From the NCBI GenBank assembly GCA_938008435.1, contig CALLKK010000009.1, positions 372,001 to 436,000 of the forward strand: a stretch of DNA of 64,000 nt, read 5' to 3'. A program made the translations under genes and the position numbers. The notes under the pieces are model-generated. The model did not search any database. It was not told where the DNA came from and worked only from the letters and a program-made list of their open reading frames with translations. The stretch is from an uncultured Steroidobacter sp. (GTDB lineage: Bacteria; Pseudomonadota; Gammaproteobacteria; Steroidobacterales; Steroidobacteraceae). The stretch's first letter is position 1, and each line of letters opens with the position of its first letter. Below, in pieces: positions 36,842-45,415 of the stretch.

Positions 36842-37945
36842 TCACTTGCGGCAGCGCGCGTCGAAGCACAACGTTTCGCTGAAGAACTTCAGCACATGGT
36901 TCTGGAAGCGATCCCCCAAGCGATTGGTGTGGTCGCCGTCGTATTCTTCGAAAGAAGCCGGAATTCCGTAGGCCGTGATCTGTCGATGCAGCGCCGCGGT
37001 ATCGACGCGCAGTCCGTCCTTGTCGCCCACGTCGAGCGCGATCGCGCGATAGCGCTTGAGGTTGCCGATGTACTGATCGACGAATGCGAGCGGAGCGTTC
37101 GCGGCCCACTTCGCCAAGACGTCCGCCTGCGCATCGCCCACCGGCAGATCCACGTAGAACGGCGGCTTGTTCGGGTTCGGCGACCACGCTGCCGCTACGG
37201 CGAGCGTCGCGCGCACCATGAAATGCTGATTCTCGAGATCCTCGCGGCGCTCGAGCTTCGCGAGATTCTCCATCGCCTCTTGCGGCGGCGCGCCGCGCGC
37301 CGACAGGCAGCACGGGCTCATCAAATAAAGGCTGCCGAACACGTCGGCGTGCTTCATGCCGATGCGCGCCGCGCCGTAGCCGCCCATCGAATGACCGACG
37401 AGGCCGCGGCTCTCGCGAGCGGGAATCGTGCGGTAGTGCGCATCGATGTACGCGACCACGTCGCGCGCAATGAAATTTTCGAAATCGCCCGTCGTCACCG
37501 AGCTCGAATACATCGAGCCGTTGTGCAACGTCTTCGAATCGGGCAGAACGACGATCATCTCCTTGGCGCCGAGTGCGAACGCGCCTTCGATCGTCTGCGG
37601 CACATGGATCTCCTTCGTCCACTGCTCGGCGCCGATCGAATAGCCGTGCAACGCATAGACCACGGGATAGCGCCGTTTGCGATCCTGGTGGTAGCTCGGC
37701 GGCAGGAACACGAAGGTGTCGCGTTCGACCGCGTTGCCTTCGAGATTGCCTTCGAGCGAGGCGCCGTGGATCTTGATGCGCTCCACGGTAACGGGCTTGG
37801 CGCCGGCCACCACCGGCGGCGGCTCGGTCTGCATCTGGGCGCGCAGCGGCGCGGCAACAGCGATCAATCCGGACAGCGCGATGAGCGCGCTCGCGAGGCG
37901 TGTCGTCATAGGCGTGGTTGTCATGTCGTGATTGAGAAGCTGCAT
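36842..37945 (-). CDS. Secreted esterase, alpha/beta hydrolase (esterase D/CE1-like)
   Basis: A 367-residue exported protein with a signal peptide (about residues 1-36), then an alpha/beta-hydrolase domain: YVVYALHGYSIGAEQW oxyanion region, nucleophile Ser186 in GHSMGGY, and EEYDGDHTNRL supplying the histidine. More distant from the other two esterases than they are from each other (GHSMGG, not GLSMGG). The start at 37945 has AGGGGG 8 bp upstream; a second ATG lies at 37924, and a long upstream frame to 38065 crosses the promoter. First gene of the operon to GH3. Confidence 0.85.
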   Translation of the reverse strand: MQLLNHDMTTTPMTTRLASALIALSGLIAVAAPLRAQMQTEPPPVVAGAKPVTVERIKIHGASLEGNLEGNAVERDTFVFLPPSYHQDRKRRYPVVYALHGYSIGAEQWTKEIHVPQTIEGAFALGAKEMIVVLPDSKTLHNGSMYSSSVTTGDFENFIARDVVAYIDAHYRTIPARESRGLVGHSMGGYGAARIGMKHADVFGSLYLMSPCCLSARGAPPQEAMENLAKLERREDLENQHFMVRATLAVAAAWSPNPNKPPFYVDLPVGDAQADVLAKWAANAPLAFVDQYIGNLKRYRAIALDVGDKDGLRVDTAALHRQITAYGIPASFEEYDGDHTNRLGDRFQNHVLKFFSETLCFDARCRK

Positions 37946-38023
37946 GCGGCGAACCCCCTGTTGCGCCGGCATGAGTCGAGGCGGAGTTAGTTCTACTACA
38001 GGCGGGCTATTTTGAAAGCCAAA

Positions 38024-38081
38024 ATTCATCAATGAAACGCCGATCTCGTCATCCTTCGATACCATTTCGAATATGATGAAT
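38024..38081. promoter_or_regulatory. Inverted repeat in the divergent esterase/JmjC promoter region
   Basis: ATTCATCA (38024-38031) and its exact reverse complement TGATGAAT (38074-38081) lie 42 bp apart in an AT-rich patch between the esterase operon (minus) and the JmjC-type gene (plus). Possible paired operator sites; no regulator gene is nearby. Confidence 0.3.
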
Positions 38082-38212
38082 CGTCGTGTACCGGGACACG
38101 AGAATGCGCACCGTTTCGGCGGGACGCCGCCTGGCGCGCCCGCGGCGTTGTTCTTGGGTCACCGACTCTGACACTATCGCAGCTCACGCAACCGACGTTC
38201 ACCGAGCCTGCA

Positions 38213-39220
38213 ATGCGCGCCCCGCAGCCGATCAAAGAATGGCATGCCGTCACCGAAGAGCGCTTCCGCGACGAGATCCTGCCGCGCGAAGAACCTGCCG
38301 TGCTGCGCGGCTTGGTGGCCGACTGGCCCGCCGTGCAGTGCGGCCTGCAATCGAGCCGCGAGATTGCGCGCTACATCAAGGCGAACGACCGGGGACGACC
38401 CGTCGAGACGTTCATCGGCGATCCGTCGATTCGCGGACGCTTCTTTTATGCAGAGCAACTGCGGGGCTACAACTTCGAGCGGCGTCAGGAACAGATCGGT
38501 TGGTTGCTCGACAAGCTGGTCGAGCTCGAAGAGCAGCCCGATGCGCCGTCGATGTATGCCGGCGCGGTCGTTATTCCCGAAGCCATGCCTGCATTCGGCG
38601 CACAAAACCACTTGCCGTGGGCCAAGGGCGTACCGCGCATCTGGATCGGCAATGCCATCACGGTCTCCACGCACTTCGACCTGTCGTCGAACATCGCGTG
38701 CGTGGTAGCCGGCCGGCGCCGCTTCACGCTGTTTCCGCCCGAGCAGCTCGTCAATCTCTACGTCGGTCCGCTCGAGTTCACGATCGCCGGTCCGCCGGTG
38801 AGCATGGTCGACCCCGAAGCGCCCGATCTCGAGCGCTATCCCCGCTTTGCCGAGGCGTGGGAAACCGCATGCAGCGCCGAGCTCGGTCCCGGGGATGCGA
38901 TCTACATTCCCCACATGTGGTGGCACCACGTGAAGTCGCTGGCATCGTTCAACGTGCTCGTGAACTACTGGTGGGACGACATCCCGCCGTTTGCGGGTTC
39001 GCCGTTCGACTGCTTGATTCACGCCCTGCTGTCGATTCGGCACCTGCCCGAACCGCGCCGCCGGGCGTGGAAGGCTGCGTTCGATTACTACATCTTCGGC
39101 ATGGGCCAGGATCCGGCGGAGCACTTGCCGGCCGATCAGCGCGGGGTGCTCGGCCCGCTGACGCCGCAGCTTGCGCAGAAAATGAAGCAGTACCTCATGT
39201 ACAACCTGTCGCGGCGGTGA
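38213..39220 (+). CDS. JmjC-type cupin oxygenase-like protein (cupin_8)
   Basis: A 335-residue cytoplasmic protein of the JmjC/cupin-8 fold, which usually binds Fe(II) and 2-oxoglutarate and hydroxylates proteins or small molecules. The metal triad is visible: HFD in VSTHFDLSSNIACVVAG (His-x-Asp) and the distal histidine in YIPHMWWHHVKSL. Such genes often travel with SapC, TonB receptor and tryptophan-halogenase genes. Here it meets the last halogenase homologue of operon 3 tail to tail, 18 bp apart. Substrate unknown. Confidence 0.87.
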   Translation: MRAPQPIKEWHAVTEERFRDEILPREEPAVLRGLVADWPAVQCGLQSSREIARYIKANDRGRPVETFIGDPSIRGRFFYAEQLRGYNFERRQEQIGWLLDKLVELEEQPDAPSMYAGAVVIPEAMPAFGAQNHLPWAKGVPRIWIGNAITVSTHFDLSSNIACVVAGRRRFTLFPPEQLVNLYVGPLEFTIAGPPVSMVDPEAPDLERYPRFAEAWETACSAELGPGDAIYIPHMWWHHVKSLASFNVLVNYWWDDIPPFAGSPFDCLIHALLSIRHLPEPRRRAWKAAFDYYIFGMGQDPAEHLPADQRGVLGPLTPQLAQKMKQYLMYNLSRR

Positions 39221-39222
39221 CC

Positions 39223-39239
39223 GCGAGGTTGTGCCTCGC
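39223..39239. terminator. Hairpin between the JmjC gene and halogenase D
   Basis: GCGAGG-TTGTG-CCTCGC between convergent stop codons; it touches the halogenase stop codon. No U-tract, so only a possible bidirectional stop. Confidence 0.3.
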
Positions 39240-40753
39240 TAGACCGTCTCGGCCTTGCAGTACCGGTCGATGAACGCCTGATGCGTCGGCATCAGCGCGC
39301 AGCACTTCTGCGTCACTTCCCAGATATTCGTCATGCGCGCATCGAGCTCCTCGGCCGGCAGCATGTCCGCCAGCGGGTGATAGCGCTGCGGCTCGATGTG
39401 CTGCCCGTGCATGATGGCGAGCCAGCTCGTCTCTGCGAAGAGCTCGTTGTCGAGCCGATGCACGCGCGCATTCTCCTTGAAGAGCGCGATGCGCTGCGCC
39501 AGCGTGTCGGGGATCGGCATCGTGCGGCAATACTGCCAGAACGGCGAGTCGTCGCGCTGCGAGGCGTGGTAGTGCAGGATGAGGAAGTCGCGCACGTGCT
39601 CGTACTCGATGCGCGTGCGCTGATTGTAGAAATCGATGTCCGCTTGATTGAACGCTTTGTCCGGAAAGTTCGTCATCAACCGGCCGATAGCCGTGTGGAT
39701 GAAGTGAATCGAAGTCGATTCGAGCGGCTCCAGGAATCCGGAAGCAAGTCCGAGGGACACGACGTTCTTGTGCCACGGCTTCTTCCTGATCCCCGCTTTG
39801 AACTTGAGGAAGTTCGGCTCCGAGAGCGGCTCGCCCGCAAGATCCGCATTGAGGCTCTCCAGCGCTTCTTCGTCGCTCAGGTATTCGCTGTAATAAACGT
39901 AGCCGTTGCCGGTACGCGATTGCAGCGGAATACGCCATTGCCAGCCCACTTTCTTTGCCGTCGCGCGCGTATACGGCGCGGGTTCACCGACGTTGGCGCT
40001 CGCACGTGCGACCGCCCGGTCGCACGGCAGCCAATGGCTCCAGTCATCGTAGCCGCTGTGCAGCGTCTGCTCGATCAGCAGCCCGCGGAAGCCTGAGCAA
40101 TCGACGAAGAAATCGCCGCTTACCTGCTGGCCGCTCGCGAGCACGACGCTCTCGACATTGCCCGACTCCGGGTGCTGGCGCACTTCGACAATAGTGCCCT
40201 CGATACGCTCGACACCGCGCGCCTCGGCGTAGGCGCGCAAGAACTTGGCGTAGAGCCCGGCATCGAACTGGAACGCGTAAGAAATCGTACCGAGCGGCGA
40301 GTCCGGGAGCTGAGGATCGGGCAGCTGAAACTTGCCGTGCCGGGCCGCGAGCGCTTGGAGGCTGTACTCTTCCAGCGGATGCGCCTTGCCGGTACGCGCA
40401 TAGCGATACCAGAAGTGATGGAAGTGCAGACCTTCCATGTTGACGCCGTAGGGCCCGAACGGATGAAAGTAGCGCTCGCCGATGCGACTCCAGTTCACGA
40501 ATTCGATACCTACCTTGAAGGTCGCATTCGTGCGGCGCATGAATTCGTCTTCACGCACGGCGAGCAGGCGATTGAAGTACCGGATGGGTGGCACGGTGGA
40601 CTCGCCCACGCCGACCGTACCGATCGCTTCGGATTCGACGAGTCGGATCTTGATCTCAGGGTCGACCAGGAGCCGTGCGAAAGCGGCAGCAGCCATCCAG
40701 CCGGCGGTGCCGCCCCCGACGATCACGATGTTGCGAATCTTGTAGTCCTGCAT
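39239..40753 (-). CDS. Flavin halogenase homologue D, operon 3
   Basis: A 504-residue FAD-dependent halogenase homologue. GGGTAGW at 13-19, catalytic lysine Lys80 in ATFKVGIEFVNW, intact GWQWRIPLQ signature and GLASGFLEPLESTSI segment: all residues expected for HOX formation and lysine-mediated delivery are present. Fourth and last of a tandem array behind TonB receptor 2. The ATG at 40753 begins the homology; a TTG at 40786, overlapping the previous stop, is possible but weaker. Substrate unknown; relatives from similar loci (such as BrvH) were reported to prefer bromide and indole-like acceptors. Confidence 0.92.
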   Translation of the reverse strand: MQDYKIRNIVIVGGGTAGWMAAAAFARLLVDPEIKIRLVESEAIGTVGVGESTVPPIRYFNRLLAVREDEFMRRTNATFKVGIEFVNWSRIGERYFHPFGPYGVNMEGLHFHHFWYRYARTGKAHPLEEYSLQALAARHGKFQLPDPQLPDSPLGTISYAFQFDAGLYAKFLRAYAEARGVERIEGTIVEVRQHPESGNVESVVLASGQQVSGDFFVDCSGFRGLLIEQTLHSGYDDWSHWLPCDRAVARASANVGEPAPYTRATAKKVGWQWRIPLQSRTGNGYVYYSEYLSDEEALESLNADLAGEPLSEPNFLKFKAGIRKKPWHKNVVSLGLASGFLEPLESTSIHFIHTAIGRLMTNFPDKAFNQADIDFYNQRTRIEYEHVRDFLILHYHASQRDDSPFWQYCRTMPIPDTLAQRIALFKENARVHRLDNELFAETSWLAIMHGQHIEPQRYHPLADMLPAEELDARMTNIWEVTQKCCALMPTHQAFIDRYCKAETV

Positions 40754-40782
40754 GAAAAGCCCGTGGTCCGCGGAATCTCGCG

Positions 40783-42291
40783 TCAAGCGATCTGCGCAGG
40801 ACAGTAACGCTGAATGAACTCGGCATGCGTCGGCATCGCCAGCGCCGCGTTCTCGATCGCAGTGCGCATCGACTCGAGACTCTCACGCACCTGGTCGACG
40901 GGCAGCGTCGCCACGATCGGATCGCAATGCTTGGGCACGATGTGCTGGCCGAGCATGACTGCCACCCAGCTCGGCTTGGAGAAGAGCTCGTCTTGGTAGC
41001 GAAAGATGCGGCCCACCTCGCGAAACAGCTCGATCTTGTGACGCAGGCTCTCCGGAATCTGCATCGTACGCACGTAATTCCAGAACGGCGTATCGTCCCG
41101 TTCCGTGGCGTGGTAGTGCAGGATGATGAAGTCGCGCACCTGTTCGAACTCGGTGCGCATGTGACGGTTGTACTCGTTGCGCACGATGTCGGGCAGCAAC
41201 GCGTTCGGGAAGAGCGCAATGAGACGATCGATCCCTTCCTGGATCAGATAGATCGAAGTCGATTCGAGCGGCTCCAAGAAGCCCGCCGACAGGCCGATCG
41301 CAACGCAATTCTTCTCCCAGAACGCGCGCCGGTGACCGGTCGTGAAGCGAATCAAGCGCGGCGTACCGAGCGCTTCGCCGTCGAGATTCGACAGCAGCAC
41401 ATGAGCCGCCTCGTCGTCGCTGATGTATTCGCTGCAATAAACGTGGCCGTTGCCGGTGCGCCGCTGCGTCGGAATGCGCCATTGCCAGCCGGCGGTGCGC
41501 GCGGTCGAACGCGTATACGGGATCAGCGGGCCGGCATGACGGCAGGGAACCGCCTGCGCCCGGTTGCACGGCAGCCAATGGCTCCAGTCGACGTAACCGA
41601 CGCCGAGCGTCTTCTCGATCAGAAGCGCTCTGAAGCCGGTGCAATCGATGAAGAAATCGCCTTCGACGACGCGCCCGTCGGTGAGCTTGAGTGCGGTGAT
41701 ATTGCCGGTCTCCGGCGCCTGCACAACTTGCTCGATCTTGCCCTCGACGCGCTGCACGCCGCGCACCTCGGCGTACTGCCGTAGGAATTTCGCATAGAGA
41801 CTCGCGTCGAAGTGATAGGCATAGCGGATGTACGAGTACACCGAGCGCGGATCGGGCACCGGCAAGGCGAACTTGTTGTGCATCGCCGCCACGGCGCACA
41901 GGCTGTACCGCTGAATCGGATGCTCGTTTTCATCGCCGTAGGCATGCAGCCAGTACTGATGAAAATCGATGCCGTTCATGTCCACGCCGTGGACGCTGAA
42001 GGGGTGGATGTACACATCGCCCTTGCGCCCCCAGTCGACGAACTGAATGCCCAGCTTGAAGGTCGCCTGGGTCGCCTTCATGAACTCGCGCTCGTCGATC
42101 CCCAGGATGCGATTGAAGTTGATGATGTCGGGGATCGTCGCTTCGCCGACGCCCACGGTGCCGATCTCTTCGGACTCGACGAGCGTGACCGAGACTTCTT
42201 TCGGATTGAGCAGGCTCGACAGCGCCGCTGCCGTCATCCATCCGGCCGAGCCGCCGCCCGCGATGACGATCTTGCGCAACAGAGGCTGCAT
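40783..42291 (-). CDS. Flavin halogenase homologue C, operon 3
   Basis: A 502-residue homologue with AGGGSAGW at 11-18, catalytic lysine Lys79 in ATFKLGIQFVDW, intact GWQWRIPTQ and GLSAGFLEPLESTSIYL. Close in sequence to homologue A (shared SAGFLEPLESTSIYLIQEGI block), so these two probably arose by recent duplication. It starts 4 bp after the stop of homologue B. Expected cytoplasmic; needs FADH2 from a reductase not encoded in this window. Confidence 0.93.
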   Translation of the reverse strand: MQPLLRKIVIAGGGSAGWMTAAALSSLLNPKEVSVTLVESEEIGTVGVGEATIPDIINFNRILGIDEREFMKATQATFKLGIQFVDWGRKGDVYIHPFSVHGVDMNGIDFHQYWLHAYGDENEHPIQRYSLCAVAAMHNKFALPVPDPRSVYSYIRYAYHFDASLYAKFLRQYAEVRGVQRVEGKIEQVVQAPETGNITALKLTDGRVVEGDFFIDCTGFRALLIEKTLGVGYVDWSHWLPCNRAQAVPCRHAGPLIPYTRSTARTAGWQWRIPTQRRTGNGHVYCSEYISDDEAAHVLLSNLDGEALGTPRLIRFTTGHRRAFWEKNCVAIGLSAGFLEPLESTSIYLIQEGIDRLIALFPNALLPDIVRNEYNRHMRTEFEQVRDFIILHYHATERDDTPFWNYVRTMQIPESLRHKIELFREVGRIFRYQDELFSKPSWVAVMLGQHIVPKHCDPIVATLPVDQVRESLESMRTAIENAALAMPTHAEFIQRYCPAQIA

Positions 42292-42295
42292 GGGC

Positions 42296-43762
42296 TCACC
42301 CGTTGCTGTGCGCGAGAAAATCGAGCAGGCGCGTCATGTAGTCGTGGTGGCTGGGCATCTGTCGGACGAGATTCTCGATGTCCTGACGCATCTTCGCGAG
42401 CTGCTGACGCAGCTCGGTCGACGGCGCGCGCTCGGCCACGCGGTCGTACCCGGCGGGCCGGCGCCCCATGCCGAAGTGCAGAATTGTCCAGTCCTCTGCA
42501 TTGAACGGCTCGAGATCGAAGGCGACCAAGATGCCGCGGCGCGCGAATTGAGCGAGCTTGTTTGCCAGCTTCTCGTGCGGCGGCTCTGCGCGTGCCGCGC
42601 GCCAATACGGCGTATCCGGGAAGCTCAACGATTCGAACAGCGCGCGATTGAAGATTTCGGCATGCACGTAGTCTTCGTCGGCCTGCCGATTGAACTCGCG
42701 ACGCTCCACCGTCATGTCGGTGGTCAACGGAACAAGCGATACGAGCCGCTCGATGTCGCGATGAAGCAGCAACATCGGTGCATGCGTGAGCGGCTCGACG
42801 ACGCGCAATGCCTGACCGATGCCAAGGCAGTTGCCGACCCAAGCGTCGCTTCGGCAACCGAGCATGACTTCCGCGGTGAGCTCGGGCGACGCACCGTGCG
42901 CAGCGAGCGCATCGCTTTCCATCTCCGGCGCATAGACCGTCAACTGACTCGACGCACGCTGCAACGATGCCGTCGATTGCCAGCCGAAATCGTGCGCGAC
43001 GATCGTGCGGCACGCCGGACCGAGACGCTCCGCGGGCCGCTGGCTACTGAGCGCACGCAAGCGCCGTTGGCCGCGCAGAGTCGCACCGAGACGCGACAGC
43101 AAGCGCGCTTGCGGACCGGTGCAATCGATGAACAGATCACCGGATTGCGAACGCCCGTCCGCGAGGCGCAGTGAGACGATTGCGTCGCCGGCAAGCTCGA
43201 CGTCGGCAAGGTCGCCTTGGATGCGCTCGACGCGCCGCATGTGCGGTGTTGCGACAAACGCGCTCACATAGGACTTGGGCTCGAACTGATACGCATATTC
43301 GGCACGCGCAAGCAGCGGCGGACCTTCCTGCAACGGATGCGCGAACACGCCACGGCGCGCTGCGATTGCCGAGATCAAGAAGGGCTCGAGCTCTTCGATG
43401 CCGAAACGCGTCAGGTAATGGTGGAACAGCACGCCGCCGACGATCGGCAGCGGCAGGTGGAAGCATTGCACCCACGACCTGCACGCCGTGCCCCACGCCT
43501 CGAACTGCGTACCCCAAGCAAACGTCGTATTCGTGCTCGAGAGCAGATCGGGCTCCGAAACGTCGGCGGACAGATTGAAGGTGTACGCGGTCGGCGCCGT
43601 CAGGTTGCCGTAGAAGACGTCGGCATCGGTGGCGCGCGTCTCGATCCATACGATCTGCAGTGACGGCGGCAGCTGATGCGCGAGCACGGCGGTCGTGAGC
43701 GCGCCGGCCAGCCCGCCGCCGCAGATCACGATGCGCTCGAGCGGTCGATTCGTCGCGGTCAT
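42296..43762 (-). CDS. Degenerate halogenase homologue B, probably inactive as halogenase
   Basis: A 488-residue protein with the same overall fold order: GGGLAG at 15-20, a DLFIDCTGPQARLL segment and the C-terminal helical region. However, the catalytic lysine is replaced by alanine (TTFAWGTQF, Ala82) and the W-x-W-x-I-P signature reads GWQSTASLQ (from 260). The EPLESTSI segment has become EPLTHAPML, and the N-terminal GVGEATLP loop is lost. It should bind FAD poorly or not catalyse halogenation. The frame is fully open and overlaps homologue A by ATGA, so it is kept under selection; a regulatory or subunit role with A or C is possible. Confidence 0.88.
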   Translation of the reverse strand: MTATNRPLERIVICGGGLAGALTTAVLAHQLPPSLQIVWIETRATDADVFYGNLTAPTAYTFNLSADVSEPDLLSSTNTTFAWGTQFEAWGTACRSWVQCFHLPLPIVGGVLFHHYLTRFGIEELEPFLISAIAARRGVFAHPLQEGPPLLARAEYAYQFEPKSYVSAFVATPHMRRVERIQGDLADVELAGDAIVSLRLADGRSQSGDLFIDCTGPQARLLSRLGATLRGQRRLRALSSQRPAERLGPACRTIVAHDFGWQSTASLQRASSQLTVYAPEMESDALAAHGASPELTAEVMLGCRSDAWVGNCLGIGQALRVVEPLTHAPMLLLHRDIERLVSLVPLTTDMTVERREFNRQADEDYVHAEIFNRALFESLSFPDTPYWRAARAEPPHEKLANKLAQFARRGILVAFDLEPFNAEDWTILHFGMGRRPAGYDRVAERAPSTELRQQLAKMRQDIENLVRQMPSHHDYMTRLLDFLAHSNG

Positions 43763-45309
43763 CGCGGGGACGTCCCAGCTGACTGAGCCACGAGCGGCGC
43801 CGAACCGGACGCCGCGCCGATCTGCTCGATGAAGGTGCGCTGGTCAGGCGTGCTCGCCACCGCTGCACGCACTTCCTCGCGAACTTCCGCCGCTTTTCGC
43901 ACCACGAGGTCTTCGGGCGGCACATCGGCACGGCGATCGTAGCCTCGCGGGAACAGGTTCTGTCCGAGCAACACGGCGATCCAGCTCGGCGGCAGGAAAG
44001 CGCCGAACTCGTACTTGATCACATAGCCGCGCGTCAGCCACGCCTCGAGCTTCTCCTGCAGGCTTTCGGGCGGCGTCAAGTTTTGGAAATGCCGCCAGAG
44101 CTCGCCTTCGCGCTGATTGGCGATGTAGTGAAGCACGAGGAAGTCGCGCACGCGCTCGAAGTAAAGCTGCATGCGGCGGTTGTATTCCTCGATGTCGCCC
44201 GGGTGGAATTCCTTGGTCGGGAAGAGCTGGATCAGCTCGGTAATGCCTTCCTGAATCAGATAGATCGACGTCGATTCGAGCGGCTCGAGAAAGCCTGCCG
44301 ACAGTCCGATCGCGACGACGTTCTTGTTCCAGGCCATCCGACGCCGCCCGGTCGTGAACCGAAGGTGATTCGGTGCAGCAAGCGGCGGACCTTCGAGATT
44401 GGCGAGCAGGATCTCGGTCGCCTCGTCTTGCGACATGAACGCCGAGCAATAGACATGGCCGTTGCCGACGCGATGCTGCAACGGAATGCGCCATTGCCAG
44501 CCGCACGAGCGCGCGGTCGCACGCGTGAACGGCGTCAACGGTCCGCGCGTCTCGCACGGAATCGCGACCGCGCGATCGCACGGCAACCAGTGCGTCCAGT
44601 CCTCATAACCGGTCTTGAGTGCCTGCTCGATCAGCAGACCGCGAAATCCCGAACAGTCGACGAACAGATCCGCGCTCACGACGTCGCCGCGATCGAGCTT
44701 GACCGCCTGAACGAAGCCGGTCTCGGGATGCTGGATCGTCTCGACGACCTTGCCTTCGGTGCGCACGACGCCGTTCGCTTCGGAGAACTTGCGCAGGAAA
44801 CGCGCATAGCGCGTCGCGTCGAACTGATAGGCAAAGCGAAATGTCGACGTGACTTTCGTGAAATCCGGATCGGGATAACGAAAGCGGCCCGCCTCCGCCA
44901 TCATGATCGGGAAAGAGTACTCGTCGAGACGGCTGCGATCGCCGCGAGCACGCAGGCGCAGCCAGAAGTGATAGAACGGTACGCCGTTGACGTTCGGACC
45001 GAAGTCGCCGAACGGATGGATATAGCGATCGCCCGGACGCCCCCAATCGCAGAACTCGATGCCGAGCTTGAAGGTCGCCTCGGTTTCCTTCATCAGCGTC
45101 GGCTCGCTGATGTTGAGCGTGTTGTTGAAGGCGCGAATGTGCGGGAGCGTGGCCTCACCCACGCCGACGGTGCCGATCTCCTCGGACTCGATGAGCTCGA
45201 TCGAAAGCGGCAGGCCCTTGAATTTGTGCGACAGCGCGGCCGCTGTCATCCAGCCCGCCGTGCCGCCGCCGAGGATGCAGACTTTCTCGATTTGATTGGA
45301 ACCGGACAT
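43759..45309 (-). CDS. Flavin halogenase homologue A, operon 3
   Basis: A 516-residue homologue: GGGTAGW at 14-20, catalytic Lys81 in ATFKLGIEFCDW, intact GWQWRIPLQHR and GLSAGFLEPLESTSIYLIQEGI. It has a longer, alanine/serine-rich C-terminal tail than its neighbours. Its stop overlaps the start of homologue B (ATGA), so A and B are translationally coupled. First flavoprotein gene after the lipoprotein of TonB receptor operon 3. Confidence 0.93.
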   Translation of the reverse strand: MSGSNQIEKVCILGGGTAGWMTAAALSHKFKGLPLSIELIESEEIGTVGVGEATLPHIRAFNNTLNISEPTLMKETEATFKLGIEFCDWGRPGDRYIHPFGDFGPNVNGVPFYHFWLRLRARGDRSRLDEYSFPIMMAEAGRFRYPDPDFTKVTSTFRFAYQFDATRYARFLRKFSEANGVVRTEGKVVETIQHPETGFVQAVKLDRGDVVSADLFVDCSGFRGLLIEQALKTGYEDWTHWLPCDRAVAIPCETRGPLTPFTRATARSCGWQWRIPLQHRVGNGHVYCSAFMSQDEATEILLANLEGPPLAAPNHLRFTTGRRRMAWNKNVVAIGLSAGFLEPLESTSIYLIQEGITELIQLFPTKEFHPGDIEEYNRRMQLYFERVRDFLVLHYIANQREGELWRHFQNLTPPESLQEKLEAWLTRGYVIKYEFGAFLPPSWIAVLLGQNLFPRGYDRRADVPPEDLVVRKAAEVREEVRAAVASTPDQRTFIEQIGAASGSAPLVAQSAGTSPR

Positions 45310-45359
45310 GCTCGCGACGGACTCTCCGCTCGAGTGATGCCGATGATAGCAGCACGTGC

Positions 45360-45398
45360 CGCCACGCTCGCGCTCCGTTGACGAAGCGCGTCGTGGCG
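45360..45398 (-). promoter_or_regulatory. Intercistronic hairpin before halogenase A
   Basis: Imperfect long stem: CGCCACG (45360-45366) with CGTGGCG (45392-45398), continued inward by CGCGCT (45369-45374) with AGCGCG (45385-45390). It lies between the lipoprotein and homologue A in the same operon and lacks a U-tract, so mRNA stability or partial attenuation is likely. Confidence 0.45.
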
Positions 45399-45415
45399 AG
45401 CGCGCAGACGCGCTG

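Noticed and set aside
39239..45309. Halogenases as part of a secondary-metabolite gene cluster
   Set aside because: No NRPS, PKS, prenyltransferase, amino-acid oxidase or dedicated flavin reductase in the window; neighbours are a TonB receptor, a lipoprotein and glycan enzymes.
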